Origin: Selaginella tamariscina
Lineage: Eukaryota > Streptophyta > Lycopodiopsida > Selaginellales > Selaginellaceae
DNA: 64,000 nucleotides
Assembly (NCBI GenBank): GCA_003024785.1
Contig: PUQB01000440.1
Coordinates: 26,640 to 90,639 of the forward strand
Direction of reading: 5' to 3'
In this document: piece by piece, positions 1 through 9,120 of the stretch
Position numbering within the stretch: the first letter of the stretch is position 1
Layout of the letters: every line of letters starts with the position of its first letter
Made by a program: the position numbers and the translations under genes
Notes under the pieces: generated by a model
The model's input: the letters and a program-made list of their open reading frames with translations, nothing else
Told to the model about the DNA's origin: nothing
Databases searched by the model: none

Positions 1-434
1 GCACACAAAAATAATGTCATCACACCTATTTACAAAGTAAGAAGAAACTAGAGACTCTTCTCTATATCTATATGTGTTCTATCCCCCCAAACCCTTGAAC
101 CTTGGTTCCTTATATACCCAAAATAATATAAGAATGCATGTAGGGTAGGTAGGGATGTAAGAGAGGGTGTAAGATGGGGGTTACATAAGAATAATGGTAG
201 GGGTTATGAAGAAGGTGGGCTTGACCCATAAATGATGGGGGTTATGGAAGAGGGTGACTTGACTTTTTGGAATGACTAGGAAGTGCATAGAAGAAGACAA
301 AGAAAATGTGCATGGTCAAAGCAGGCACTAATCATATGGATTAACATAATAATGTTGACTAATTTGACCATGCAAGTAAAGATAAAGAAGGTGAATAATA
401 AAGTGAAATGTAGACGTATAATACGAGTAAAAGA
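1..434. other. AT/G-rich sequence without a gene
   Basis: No coding signal is visible. Around 150-265 the sequence repeats imperfect G-rich phrases of the kind 'gatgggggttat'. Because a minus-strand gag fragment follows at once, this is probably more transposon-derived DNA, but no terminal repeat could be placed. Confidence 0.4.
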
Positions 435-600
435 CTAGTATAATACGAGTAGGACTAGTTCACTACATGCATACCAGGGGCTACCAAGGTGACGGTCCAA
501 ATTTTCCCGTGACAACGTCCAAAGTAAAAAGGGAGTCATAGTAAAAATTATGACAATGATGGACACTAAATTGCTAGGTGCCCAAATCGATAAAGAATTC
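435..600 (-). pseudogene. Ty3/gypsy gag fragment (degenerate)
   Basis: Read on the minus strand, 500-555 encodes a phrase ending 'IFTMTPFLLWT'. It is closely related at DNA level to the gag segment at 7400-7455 ('VFTMTPLYF'), which continues a recognisable chromovirus gag. The shared stretch covers 'tccaaagtaaa', then 'ggagtcatagtaaaaa', then 'tatgacaa'. The remaining frame does not resemble gag well. It is best read as a detached scrap of the same retrotransposon family. Confidence 0.5.
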
Positions 601-779
601 AAGCTAAGGTGGTGGATGGCTCCTCCAACCAAATCGGGAAACACGGAAGTCCAGTCCAAATAGGAGCATTCCAATTGGACCTTGCAAGTCTACTCCAAAT
701 GTCTCTTCCTCAACTACAGTTTTACATTGTGATCCCGACAACGAACACTAGCAAGCCCTTTTTTTGTTCAATTATTATC

Positions 780-1080
780 TTCAAGATCTAATCGTATTCA
801 AGTTAGCATAGTAACTCTACTCGATAGTGGTGCAACTGATTGATTGCCTCTTTGTCCAACAACATAATCTAAAGCTTTGTCTAGGTTTTGATCTAATTAA
901 GTTGATGGTTGCTGATAGAAAACCAATGACGTCTGACAATATTACTGAACAAATGGTGCCTCTCACAGTCATCCTCAATAATATCTTGAGCTTAGTCTCC
1001 TTAAACATCCTTCAATTCCTAACACTCATGTTATTCTTGATCTTTCTTAGTTCAAGACCCTCAATCGCAAATTGATTAGA
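780..1080 (+). pseudogene. Retrotransposon aspartic protease domain
   Basis: The active-site phrase 'TLLDSGATD' is readable at about 811-837 and is followed at once by a stop. The frame then shifts to 'FVQQHNLKL' and 'KLMVADRKPMTS', the usual continuation of Ty3 proteases. A later frame gives 'PNTHVILDLS', matching the conserved flap/ILG end. The catalytic DSGA is intact, but the frame is not. Its place just upstream of RT agrees with chromovirus pol. Confidence 0.75.
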
Positions 1081-1085
1081 TAACT

Positions 1086-1480
1086 CATACCCTAGTTATT
1101 TCTGCTTCTAGCCTATGTTCCGTCTCTGACTTCTAGCCGTATGTCAGCAACTCCGACTCCTGGCAATACCTCTGCAACTTGACTCATGGCATATCTCAGC
1201 AACTTTGGCTTCTGGCAATACCTCTCCAACTCCGACTCCTAGCCGTATCTTGACAACTCCAACTTCTAGCAATACCTCTACAACTTTGACTTCTGGTTGC
1301 ATTTTGACACCTTTGTTCCTGGTAGCACTTTCATCTCTATCTTCTTGCTCCAACTTTGATTTTGACTTTGTCTCCGTCTCCGGCTTTGATCATGACTCCA
1401 ACTTACGTCTCCAAAGAATTAGCTCCGACTTTGACTTTGACTCCGATAACATCCATGATCCATATCTTGACTATTCATTG
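1086..1480 (+). repeat. Degenerate Ser/Thr/Pro-coding short repeat
   Basis: The phrases 'caactccgactcctggcaat' and 'aacctctacaactttgact' recur with drift about every 35-40 bases, then pass into a run built from 'gactttgactccg'. In the plus frame this encodes a Ser/Thr/Pro-rich then Asp/Phe-rich stretch between the protease and RT of the dead gypsy element. I read it as an expanded linker and not a separate gene. Confidence 0.55.
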
Positions 1481-1544
1481 GCAAAATTTATCTATACTAG
1501 CCGTACTCAACCCGACACGTTTTTTACTATAATGGTGACTTTGT

Positions 1545-2160
1545 CTTCAACATTTGCTCCTAGTTCCTTGCCTTTGCATACCACGAGTTTAGATGTATTT
1601 GACAAGGTCCAAGCTAGTTGTCTTCTTAAACATCATCCATATGACTGTTCGATTGATACTATTGAAGGTAAGACACCCTGTTTGGTTCGATCTATGGTCT
1701 TTCTCTACTCGAGCTTGAAGCTTTAGAGGAATATATCAACAACAATTTGGCTATTAGTTTCATTTGTCATTCCAAGTCTCCAGCTGGTCCCCTATCTTCT
1801 TCATCAATAAAAAGAATGGTTCTTTCTAATTGGTGGTTAATTATCGCGATTAAACAGATCATTATTCGTAATTGGTATCCGCTACCTCTTATCTTTGAGA
1901 TTCTTGAGCATTTCATGGGACTCATTACTTTACAAAGATCAACTTTCAAGGTACCTACAATTTGCTTCGTATTTGCCTTGGGGACAAATGAAAGACTACT
2001 TTTCATACACTTTATAGGCATTTTGAGTACACGATGATGCCTTTTGGGTTAATCAATGCCCTTGTGGTTTTTAGGATATGGCCAACAATTTTTCACAGAT
2101 GTCTTGACTGGTTTGTGATTATTTACTTGGATGACATTCTTACTATTTCGAAGATGGAAA
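1545..2160 (+). pseudogene. Reverse transcriptase domain of the gypsy element
   Basis: The start is clear: 'DVFDKVQASCLLKHHPYDC' and 'IEGKTPC' match the chromovirus RT N-terminus. 'RHSKSPAG' is preserved as 'CHSKSPAG', 'NWYPLPLIFEIL' matches 'NRYPLPLI', and 'TMMPFGLINA' is readable near 2031-2060. The catalytic box appears as 'IYLDDILTIS' at about 2118-2150. At least three frameshifts separate these blocks. Confidence 0.85.
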
Positions 2161-2479
2161 AGGAACATTAGCAACATGGTCCGTTAAGTTTTAAAAAGAC
2201 TTCAGTAGCATAGTCTCTATGCCAAGTTGAGAAAGTGTTAGTTTTATTAGAAACATGTCGAATTTCTGTCACGCATTGAATCTCCATGGACCGGCCAAGG
2301 TGTGCACAACTCTTGAGTGGGAAATGTTGAAGTCATCTTGAAGTCCAGTGTTGTCCTTGCTTTGCCAATTTCTATCGGCATTTCATCAAGGACTTCTTCA
2401 AAATTGTGGTTCCATTGAATCAGCTCACCAAGGAGGTTTCATTCAAGTGATCTATAAGCTGAAAACGCATTTATCACAC

Positions 2480-2870
2480 TAAGTTTGTTTACCTTGGCTC
2501 TGATCTTGCTTCACACCCAGCCAAACCCTTTGTGATGGAAACATATGCGTCTAACTTTGCTTTAGGTGGTATTCTCTATCAATATGGCTCTAAAGCAATT
2601 TACATCCCATAGCATTCCACTTGTGCAAGTTCACGGCTGAAAGATCAACTATAAAATTCATGACAAAGAACTCCTAGCTATCATGGATTGCTTCCAAGAG
2701 TGGTGAAGGCTTCTTGAAAGTCCCTACACAAGGTAACCACCGTCTTCACTAATCATTAAAACTTAGTTTACTTCTTTCAGCTCATGTTTTAAATCGATGT
2801 CAAGCTCGTGGACTCATCAAATCTTCTCTCAGTTCAAATTCGAGATCAAGTATCGACCCACACACTCAGC
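2480..2870 (+). pseudogene. RNase H domain of the gypsy element
   Basis: 'YASNFALGGILYQYGS' at about 2546-2593 matches the first RNase H strand of Ty3 elements. 'KIHDKELLAIMDCFQEW' follows at about 2655-2703, and an 'LNRCQ'-like phrase near 2790 matches the usual 'VLNRRQARW'. Stops interrupt it. It continues directly from the RT. Confidence 0.75.
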
Positions 2871-3189
2871 AAGTTCAATCTCACCACTTTCACAATGAGC
2901 GTATTTGGCACCATAGGCTAGTGATGTCGATTTGACCAACAAAAACAAATGGTTTTGGTCTTGAATGTCTCCAAGCACTCGATGTACATGTTACCCTTTG
3001 ACTCTGGCCTTCTTGACCACTATCCACTCTAAACTTGTCTCCAATCCACTAGCTCATGATATCTTAAGTCACCTCGCAAGTAACACTTTGTTTGTCTCAC
3101 AACCCGACTATAATCTATTCAAATTCCAACAATCTGTTTCCCCCATAACAACTTGGTTTATGTTCCATCAGGTAACACTTTGAGTTTCA

Positions 3190-3830
3190 AGTGCTACAGT
3201 TCCATTATAACACTTTGCTTGCTGGCCATTTTGGTATTACAAAAACAATAAAATTAATTGCCATAACTATTGGTGGCCCCAACTATGCCAATTGTGAAAG
3301 AGTTTATTAGTACATGTGACATCTGTGGTCGCTCTAAAATTCCTCCTCATTACTCGTATGGTCTCCTCCAACCGCTTCCAACTCCAATAACGCTTTGATC
3401 TTACATCTCAATGGACTTTGTGACTAATTTGCCACCAACTCAAGGATTTGACACTGTTCTTATCGTCATGAACCGTCTTACTAAGATGACTCACTTCTTA
3501 CTACATACAAAAATTATCTCCAGTGAAGAGACAAATGACTTAGTTATGAAGGATGTTTTTCAGCTACATGGACTCCCCAACAACATTATCAGTGATCGTG
3601 ATCTGCAGTTTATCGCCAAGTTCTAGTAATGACTTCTTGAGCTACTCAAGATCAAGAGGTTGTTATCTTTGGGTTATCATCCAAAATCTAATGGTCAAAC
3701 AAAACGCACTATGCAGACCCTTGAACAGTATTTATGGTGCTTCATTAACTATCAATAGGATGATTGGTTATTGCTACTACCCTTAGTTGAGTTCTCCTAT
3801 AACAACTCCAAGCATGCATCAACTAGTATG
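3190..3830 (+). pseudogene. Integrase domain of the gypsy element
   Basis: The zinc-binding region is readable as 'LLAGHFGITKTIKL' and 'CDICGRSKIPPH' at about 3215-3350. The catalytic core begins 'MDFVTNLPPTQGFDTVL' at 3411. It continues through 'LHGLPNNIISDRDLQF' at about 3568-3618, carrying the first two acidic residues. Then come '[14 protein letters not shown]' and 'LVEFSYNNSKHAS' in other frames. The order D...D...E is recognisable but the frame is broken at about 3626. Confidence 0.88.
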
Positions 3831-4269
3831 TCACGCTTCTATGCCTTGACAAGATAACATCCACGATGGAGTTTTAATACACCTAGGAGTTTGATAAATC
3901 CGTTTGTCAAAATCAACTTGACCGTTTCCAGACTGTCTAGGCTACGCTTCATCAACATCATTTGGAGGCACAAGAGTATCAGAAGACAACTGCCGATCAG
4001 TATTGTAAAGACAATCTAATTTATCAGGTTGATGAACAGGTTTGGCTTCTTCGATGCAACATCAAAACTATGCAACCTTGTGGAAAGTTCGACTATCAAC
4101 ATTTTGGCTCGTTTCCAGTGGCATCTCATATCAACGATGTGGCTTATCAGTAAGAGCTTCCTTCTTCGATGCACATTTCATCCGGTATTTTATGTTTCTC
4201 TTCTTGAGTTGTATCATCCAAACACGCTCCCTAGATGAATTTTGCCACCTCCAGTTCTGGTTTCAGCTA

Positions 4270-4400
4270 ATAATGGTTTAGAATACAAAGTCAACGAAAT
4301 CTTGGATTTCAAGTTCCTTCGCTGTTGACTTTATTACTTTGTTGACTTGGTTGGCTACTCTCCAAGTGAACATTCTTGGGAACCCACAATGAATATGTAA
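4270..4400 (+). pseudogene. Chromodomain of the gypsy element
   Basis: The phrases 'YKVNEILDFKFLR', 'YYFVDLVGYSPSEHSWEP' match the chromodomain pattern Y-x-V-x-x-I-L ... Y-x-V-x-W-x-G-Y ... T-W-E-P, with one internal stop. It sits immediately after integrase and before the polypurine tract, the chromovirus position. Such domains steer integration to particular chromatin. This copy is not functional as read. Confidence 0.75.
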
Positions 4401-4472
4401 CACTTCGTGATTCCATCAACGAGTTTCATTGCAGGTATATAGACAAGTCTGACTCTCAAAGGAGGGGGTTGC

Positions 4473-4742
4473 TGTGACATTTTGACTACGCCACGCGGAT
4501 ATGGATACAAATATGGATAAGGATATAGATAATAAGGATACAGATATGGATAAGGATATAAATAATAATAAGGATATGAATAAGGATACGGTTAAGGATA
4601 AATATAAGGGTCACTAAATTTAGCTAAGACTTCCCTTATAATATATAAGGGTATACATGATTAGGTTAGAGCTAAGCCTCTTATTTTATTTTGATCTCTA
4701 TAATCCAATTTGTTTCTTGTTTTCTTGACTTGATTCCTGACA
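4473..4742 (+). repeat. 3' LTR of the gypsy element
   Basis: A polypurine tract 'aaaggaggggg' at 4458-4468 is followed by 'tgtgacattttgac', and the unit ends in 'ttgattcctgaca', giving TG...CA ends and about 270 bp. It contains a GATA-rich hexamer array (4494-4605) and a TATA-like 'aatatataagg' near 4640. No second copy was found, so its limits rest on motifs alone. Confidence 0.55.
4494..4605 (+). repeat. GGATA-type short tandem array in the LTR
   Basis: Variants of 'ggatatggataagg' recur, with insertions of 'taataa'. It reads as a degenerated GGATAT/GGATAA hexamer array of roughly 110 bp lying in the LTR's upstream part. Confidence 0.7.
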
Positions 4743-5675
4743 CATGGCCATACAAAGCTCAGCTTGTGTCACATATGATCTTCTCACTCGAGAAGACGAA
4801 ATAAAGCCAGTTATTTGTAGGACTCTTTATGCTTAGGATTGTCCAGCCAAACAGCTTTTATTTTGACTGGACCTACTCATTTAACTCCTCATTTAACTTG
4901 CTAAGAACTTTAAAACAATTGCTTTGGCTCAAAGGTTTAGGACTCTCATGGCGAAAGTGATTGATCATGATGGGTTGAGGATTCACAGGGTGAATGTGGT
5001 TAATCACGTGCCTCGACTTGTTCAGGTAGTTAATTGCAATATGACTAGGACACCATAGTAAAGACACAAATCATAGACCCTATGACGTTGCTTCTCAACT
5101 AAGGTCATGGGACCTTGCCGTCAAACTTGGGTGACCTCACACTCCATAAGCATTAGTCCTTAAGTCAGAGCTGGAGCAAGCCATGATTTTCCATTGGTGC
5201 TATTGGGGGTGAAGCCACTGCTGCAATGTAAGTATATTCCCTTAAATGGGACCATTAAAACCGTTCTTAAACAATGTTCAAATAACTTATTATCACACCA
5301 TATATAATATGACTAATAGCCTCAGAGAGACTTACTAGGTTCTCATGAAATGTTAGGAGGAGGTCCTTGACATTGTTGTGGAACCTTTGGCGAAATTGAT
5401 TAATTAAGACTTCCTCATCCCAAGGTACATTGCATGCCAAAAGTAGAACTCTAATGCATATACTAAGATTGGACAATTATCTTGTTGAAGTCAGTGGATC
5501 TTGTTAATTGCCATTTAAACATTGTCGGTATTGCCAAAGCAGTGCTTAAACTTCAAAACAAATAAGTTAAAGTTGTCTAGTAGCAATGAATCTCTCTTCA
5601 ACAAATGCATAAACTAGGTACCAATGAGTAATAATCCAAGTAAACCCATCTTCAAACGATCGTCCACATAACAAC

Positions 5676-7401
5676 TAGGGTTCATCCGAATGAGTAGGTG
5701 AACTTATGTCAGAGTTTTTACTCAAAGGGCCAACACATGGCAACACGTGGCTGCCAGGTGGCCATTCGCGTCATCACCCTATGTGAGCAACGCTAAGTTT
5801 CCCAGAACAACCCCAACGACCCCTAGGGTTAGACTCTAATGCCCAAGTGGACAGGAGACTTAGGGTTTAGCCTAAGTCTCCCTAGAATGTTGCCCCAGAA
5901 CCCTTGAGGGATAACCCTAGTTGACTTAGGGTTTAGCCTAAGTCTCCCTAGAGTGTCTGCCCCCAAAACCCTTGAGGATAACCCTAGTTGACTTAGGGTC
6001 TTGCCCTAGAAGACCTAGACAGGCTCATGCCCTAACCCCCATCAAGGAGACGTGTGTTCCACACATACCCCTGACAGAGCTAAGGCATCGTCACTTACCC
6101 CTTGAGGAATCACCCTCATCCGGGAGTACAACCCCTTTAGGGCGACAAGGGGTACCCTGAACCACGACTAACCCCTAAGGGTTTGAGTGGCCAAGTTATA
6201 CCCTAGACCTAGGGCTAGTACTTAGTGAGGACACGAGTGTGTGCCGTAGGCGACACGAGTGTTCTGCTAAGCAAACTCCCTAAGGCTAGGTTTGGGATAA
6301 CCCTAAGCACATGACCTTGCGAGTGCCTCACGAAAGGGCTCCTGCTAACAGTTTAGGTTGTTCAACCCTTGAATTCCAAGGAGAACACTCCCCTAGCCAA
6401 GTGTGCCAAAGCACACCTAGTTATGAGACCTAACCTCCCTTGAGCGGATGCCCAAGGCTTAGCACCCTAGTGCAAGCACAAGCATGTCTGTTTGCTAGTA
6501 TCCAACCCCTTGGCGACAAGCCCATGACATAACCCCAAAGGGCGTGCCTCGGCGTTGTACCATGTGACGTTTAGCCCAGTGTCACATCTCCATGTGACAC
6601 TGCCTTCCGATGTGGGCTATCATGCCATAGCCCTTAGATTCAAGAGTTGCACCAAGTACCACAAACGTGGCTCCTAAATGCCAACTCTAGAACCCCTCAA
6701 TGAACCCTCAGGAACCAGGTAATGTAACCTGTCAAACAAGATCCCACGCCCACAGTTGGACAAGGACACGGATGTGCCTTGCTTGGACCTAGCTTGATGG
6801 AGGAGGAGGCTGGAGACAAGCCTCAACCTCTGCCTCTTGGAACGTGCATTCCGACAAGACCTCCCAGGCATGGATTCGCCAACGTTAAGGGTAAGCTACC
6901 CCGAAGGTGGGACGTACCCCTGGCATCTGGAAGTTAGGGCGGCACAACAGAGGGTTGTGCCTTGACGACACAAGCTAGAGCTTGCACCGGGAGAAGAGTA
7001 ACGAGCTCAGTCATGAACCCAGGAACCCTCACTCCTATATACTACTTATTTATGTGACAGAGCCCCCCCCCTGTTTTCCTGTTTACATAAGTGGGCTAGC
7101 ACTGAAATCTCATTCCCAGAGGGAACATACTTGGTGAGTTATCCATCGACCCCTAAACCCTAACCTGTCAAACCTAGGGGTATTTCTAAGCATATCCGAC
7201 ATGCCGAACTCACCGGAACTAACCATTAATCCAACGGGACACAGAAAACAAGGGTAAGAGTTTTCTAGAAGGTAAGTGCTACCTTCGCTTAGAGTTTCTC
7301 ACGATATCTAAGGACAAGGCCGGACTACCCCTAAACACCTAAGTGCACTAAGCGGGGCTGTTTCTCACTACATCTAAGGCTTGCCAACATAGTATAGTAG
7401 G
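5676..7401. mobile_element. GC-rich insertion splitting gag
   Basis: This block is much richer in C and G than its surroundings, with many 'ccctag' and 'ccctaaac' phrases. It separates two halves of one gag reading frame. The flanks carry the same seven bases, TAACAAC (5669-5675 and 7402-7408), a possible target-site duplication. No transposase or reverse transcriptase is readable and the ends are not obvious inverted repeats. It may be a non-autonomous element or a diverged LTR; the class is unknown. Confidence 0.5.
5857..6012. repeat. 66-67-bp tandem repeat, about 2.3 copies
   Basis: The unit starts 'gacttagggtttagcc' at 5857, again at 5923, and a third partial copy 'gacttagggtcttgcc' at 5990. 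Spacing is 66 and 67 bp and copies are nearly identical, so the duplication is recent compared with the surrounding relic. Confidence 0.85.
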
Positions 7402-7829
7402 TAACAACAGTCAATGTCCAAAGTAAAGAGGAGTCATAGTAAAAACTATGACAACCTGGTTCATGAACCCACAAGATTGAGACCTTGTGCCGTTGAAACT
7501 TTCTGGTAGACTAACCTTAGGTTCACGTGGTGTTCTAAAGTAATTCGAACTTGAAGAAGACTTGCCTTGTAATAATTGAATCTGTTGTGTGAATTCAACC
7601 ACTTGTTGCACTAACTTTTACCCTTCATAATCCTACCATTCTTTAATCCTAGTAAGCTCATGCTTTTTCATCATTAACCATTAATTTTCGCTTGTTAATC
7701 GTTGGTTCTCTTGCTGCAACTCTAAAAACATGCATGCATAATCTTGTTGCGTGATTTCTGCCATTATCCTAGTGTGATTGGGATGCAATTAACGTGAAGG
7801 CCTTCCGATTCAAACTATCACAGCCAAAC

Positions 7830-8000
7830 CAATAATAAAATATGAGTGAAATCGTTTTAGCAAAGAAGAAGAAAAAACACTAATTACTTATTATTAAAAG
7901 AGATTAACCAACAAATCAAAATGTTAAAATCCTAACCCTAGCCTTCTTTATATATTAAGACTTGATGTCTCTAGACCACCAATATAAATTTGAATATGGA
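7830..8000 (-). repeat. Probable 5' LTR end and leader of the minus gag element
   Basis: Upstream of the gag start on the minus strand lies a leader (7765-7830). Before it is an AT-rich stretch with a TATA-like 'atatataaag' (about 7953-7962), then 'attattggtttggctgtgat' where a primer-binding site would be. The layout fits a 5' LTR but no partner LTR was found, so limits are guesses. Confidence 0.35.
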
Positions 8001-8048
8001 CATACAATTCTGAATCTAAATTTGGATCATCAGTTTCTTATCCTATAG

Positions 8049-8211
8049 TATTCTAAGATAATACTCCAATGTTGACATATACCAATCATCATCAACTTAG
8101 AATATTCTAAAGAAATATTGCAATGCTGGTATATACTAGCATTAACATCAATTTGGAATATTTTTAAAAATATTCTAGTATTGGCATATACCAGTATCAT
8201 CATCAACTTGG
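8049..8211. repeat. 54-56-bp tandem repeat, three copies
   Basis: Three consecutive units begin 'tattcta' or 'tattttta' at 8049, 8103 and 8159. Each contains a 'ggtatataccag'-like inverted phrase followed by 'atcatcaacttgg'. The copies have drifted by about a quarter. An open frame crosses them on the minus strand, but it is simply carried by the repeat. Confidence 0.75.
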
Positions 8212-8714
8212 TAAATTTTGATGGTTCATGACACATATCTATGTATATATGTCTTCTTATATTGATAGGGCAAATATATAACATGATATACAATAAACCC
8301 ATGCCATAATGTTTAAAATAAAAATAAATGACTATATCACTTTCACACCAACAAACTACTTTTAACATCAAGGTCATTTTTTCCAAACTTGCCTCATAAG
8401 GATATTTTGCATGCTTAAACAACACTTTTGCCAAAGCATGCCTCATATCTGAATTTAAGTTACTACTCATGGTTTGATATATATTACTTATTTTTGCATC
8501 ATTATCATATTCTTTAAAAGCTCTTGGTAAAGCTTTCATAAGAGTCAATACTATTACTCTCCCCAATGTAAATTATAAGAAGATGCTTTGGCTACCTCAC
8601 TCTTCTCATACTTGCATTGCTTAAAAGTATCTCTCACCCTTTTAAGAGCTAATGTACTCTACTCTTCAGCTTTTATTATAATTATAACTTTTTTTAGCTT
8701 TAATCGTTTAAGCA

Positions 8715-9120
8715 TCATTTAAATTATCACTATGTAGATCACATAAGTTGTGAACAACACAATAAATAGCCACTTAATTCAACACATACTTTAGCTTACT
8801 ATCAATTTCTGTCATTATTTTAATGTGACTAGGACGCAATTAACATGAAAGATTTTAATTCAAATTATCACAAGCTTGAAACAAGTTTTTAATTCATCTA
8901 TTGCACGTTTTATTAGCATATGAGTGCTATATTGAATAAAGTTTAAATAATACTTCATTCGATCTAAACCTTGCTTACTTTCTTGTTTTAAAATGTATGC
9001 AACATCTCTAATAAAATAATATAATCCAAGATGTTTTTTTTCATTCTTAAACCAACCACTGACATATTGAAAACATTAGAATCATGCAAGCTATTTGCCC
9101 ATCCAATGTCATAGTCCCAT
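8715..9120 (-). pseudogene. PIF/Harbinger-like transposase relic
   Basis: Three blocks occur in family order on the minus strand. 'DIGWANSLHDSNVFN' (about 9065-9115) resembles the 'GWEGSAHDSRV' block with its catalytic Asp. 'FIQYSTHMLIKRAIDELK' (about 8885-8945) resembles 'RHSSLRNVIERAFGVLK', and 'YCVVHNLCDLHSDN' (about 8720-8765) resembles 'ACCVLHNFI'. Stops and frameshifts break it throughout. A 70-bp segment also found in the gypsy gag leader sits between blocks two and three. The family assignment is by pattern recall and moderately secure. Confidence 0.6.
8806..8877 (-). repeat. Second copy of the gypsy gag leader segment
   Basis: The stretch 'tgtgactaggacgcaattaa' matches 'tgtgattgggatgcaattaa' at about 7775-7795 in the same orientation. 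Similarity extends on both sides, covering 7757-7828 and 8806-8877 at roughly 75-80% identity. Here it lies within the transposase relic. Confidence 0.7.

Larger units (their letters stand above)
609..4742 (+). mobile_element. Degenerate Ty3/gypsy chromovirus, pol and 3' LTR
   Basis: Domains follow the Ty3 order on the plus strand: end of gag, aspartic protease, reverse transcriptase, RNase H, integrase, chromodomain, polypurine tract and LTR. Each is recognisable by motif but broken by stops and frameshifts, so the element is dead. RT-before-integrase order and the C-terminal chromodomain place it among chromoviruses. The 5' LTR and most of gag are missing on this strand. The left end is uncertain; the right end is set by the TG...CA LTR ending at about 4742, where it abuts a minus-strand gag. 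Confidence 0.85.
4760..7764 (-). pseudogene. Split Ty3/gypsy gag, minus strand
   Basis: Gag starts at 7764 on the minus strand ('MAEITQQDYACMFLELQQEN'), reaches 'PKVSLPESFNGTRSQ' at about 7500-7530 and 'VIVFTMTP' near 7430. It then stops abruptly. The logical continuation resumes 1.7 kb away: 'LKMGLLGLLLIGT' (about 5650), 'FKHCFGNTDNV', 'VPWDEEVLINQFRQ' (about 5390-5430) and 'NVKDLLLTFHENLVSLSEAI'. After these comes a zinc-knuckle region 'NLCLYYG...PSHIAINYLNK' near 5010-5080, in which Cys positions appear as Tyr. The intervening 5676-7401 is foreign. The end is cut by the plus-strand LTR at 4742. Multiple stops; dead. Confidence 0.8.

Noticed and set aside
1205-1726. Ser/Thr/Pro-rich 173-codon protein
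   Set aside because: Its C-terminal part is the start of the gypsy RT and the rest is a degenerate repeat between protease and RT.
5820-7190. Interstitial telomere repeat (many 'ccctaaa' and 'ccctag' words)
   Set aside because: The words are scattered and not in tandem; the only true tandem there has a 66-bp unit.
8030-8566. 178-codon open frame on the minus strand
   Set aside because: More than a third of it is three drifted 55-bp tandem repeats and the rest matches nothing I know; it lies next to a dead transposase.
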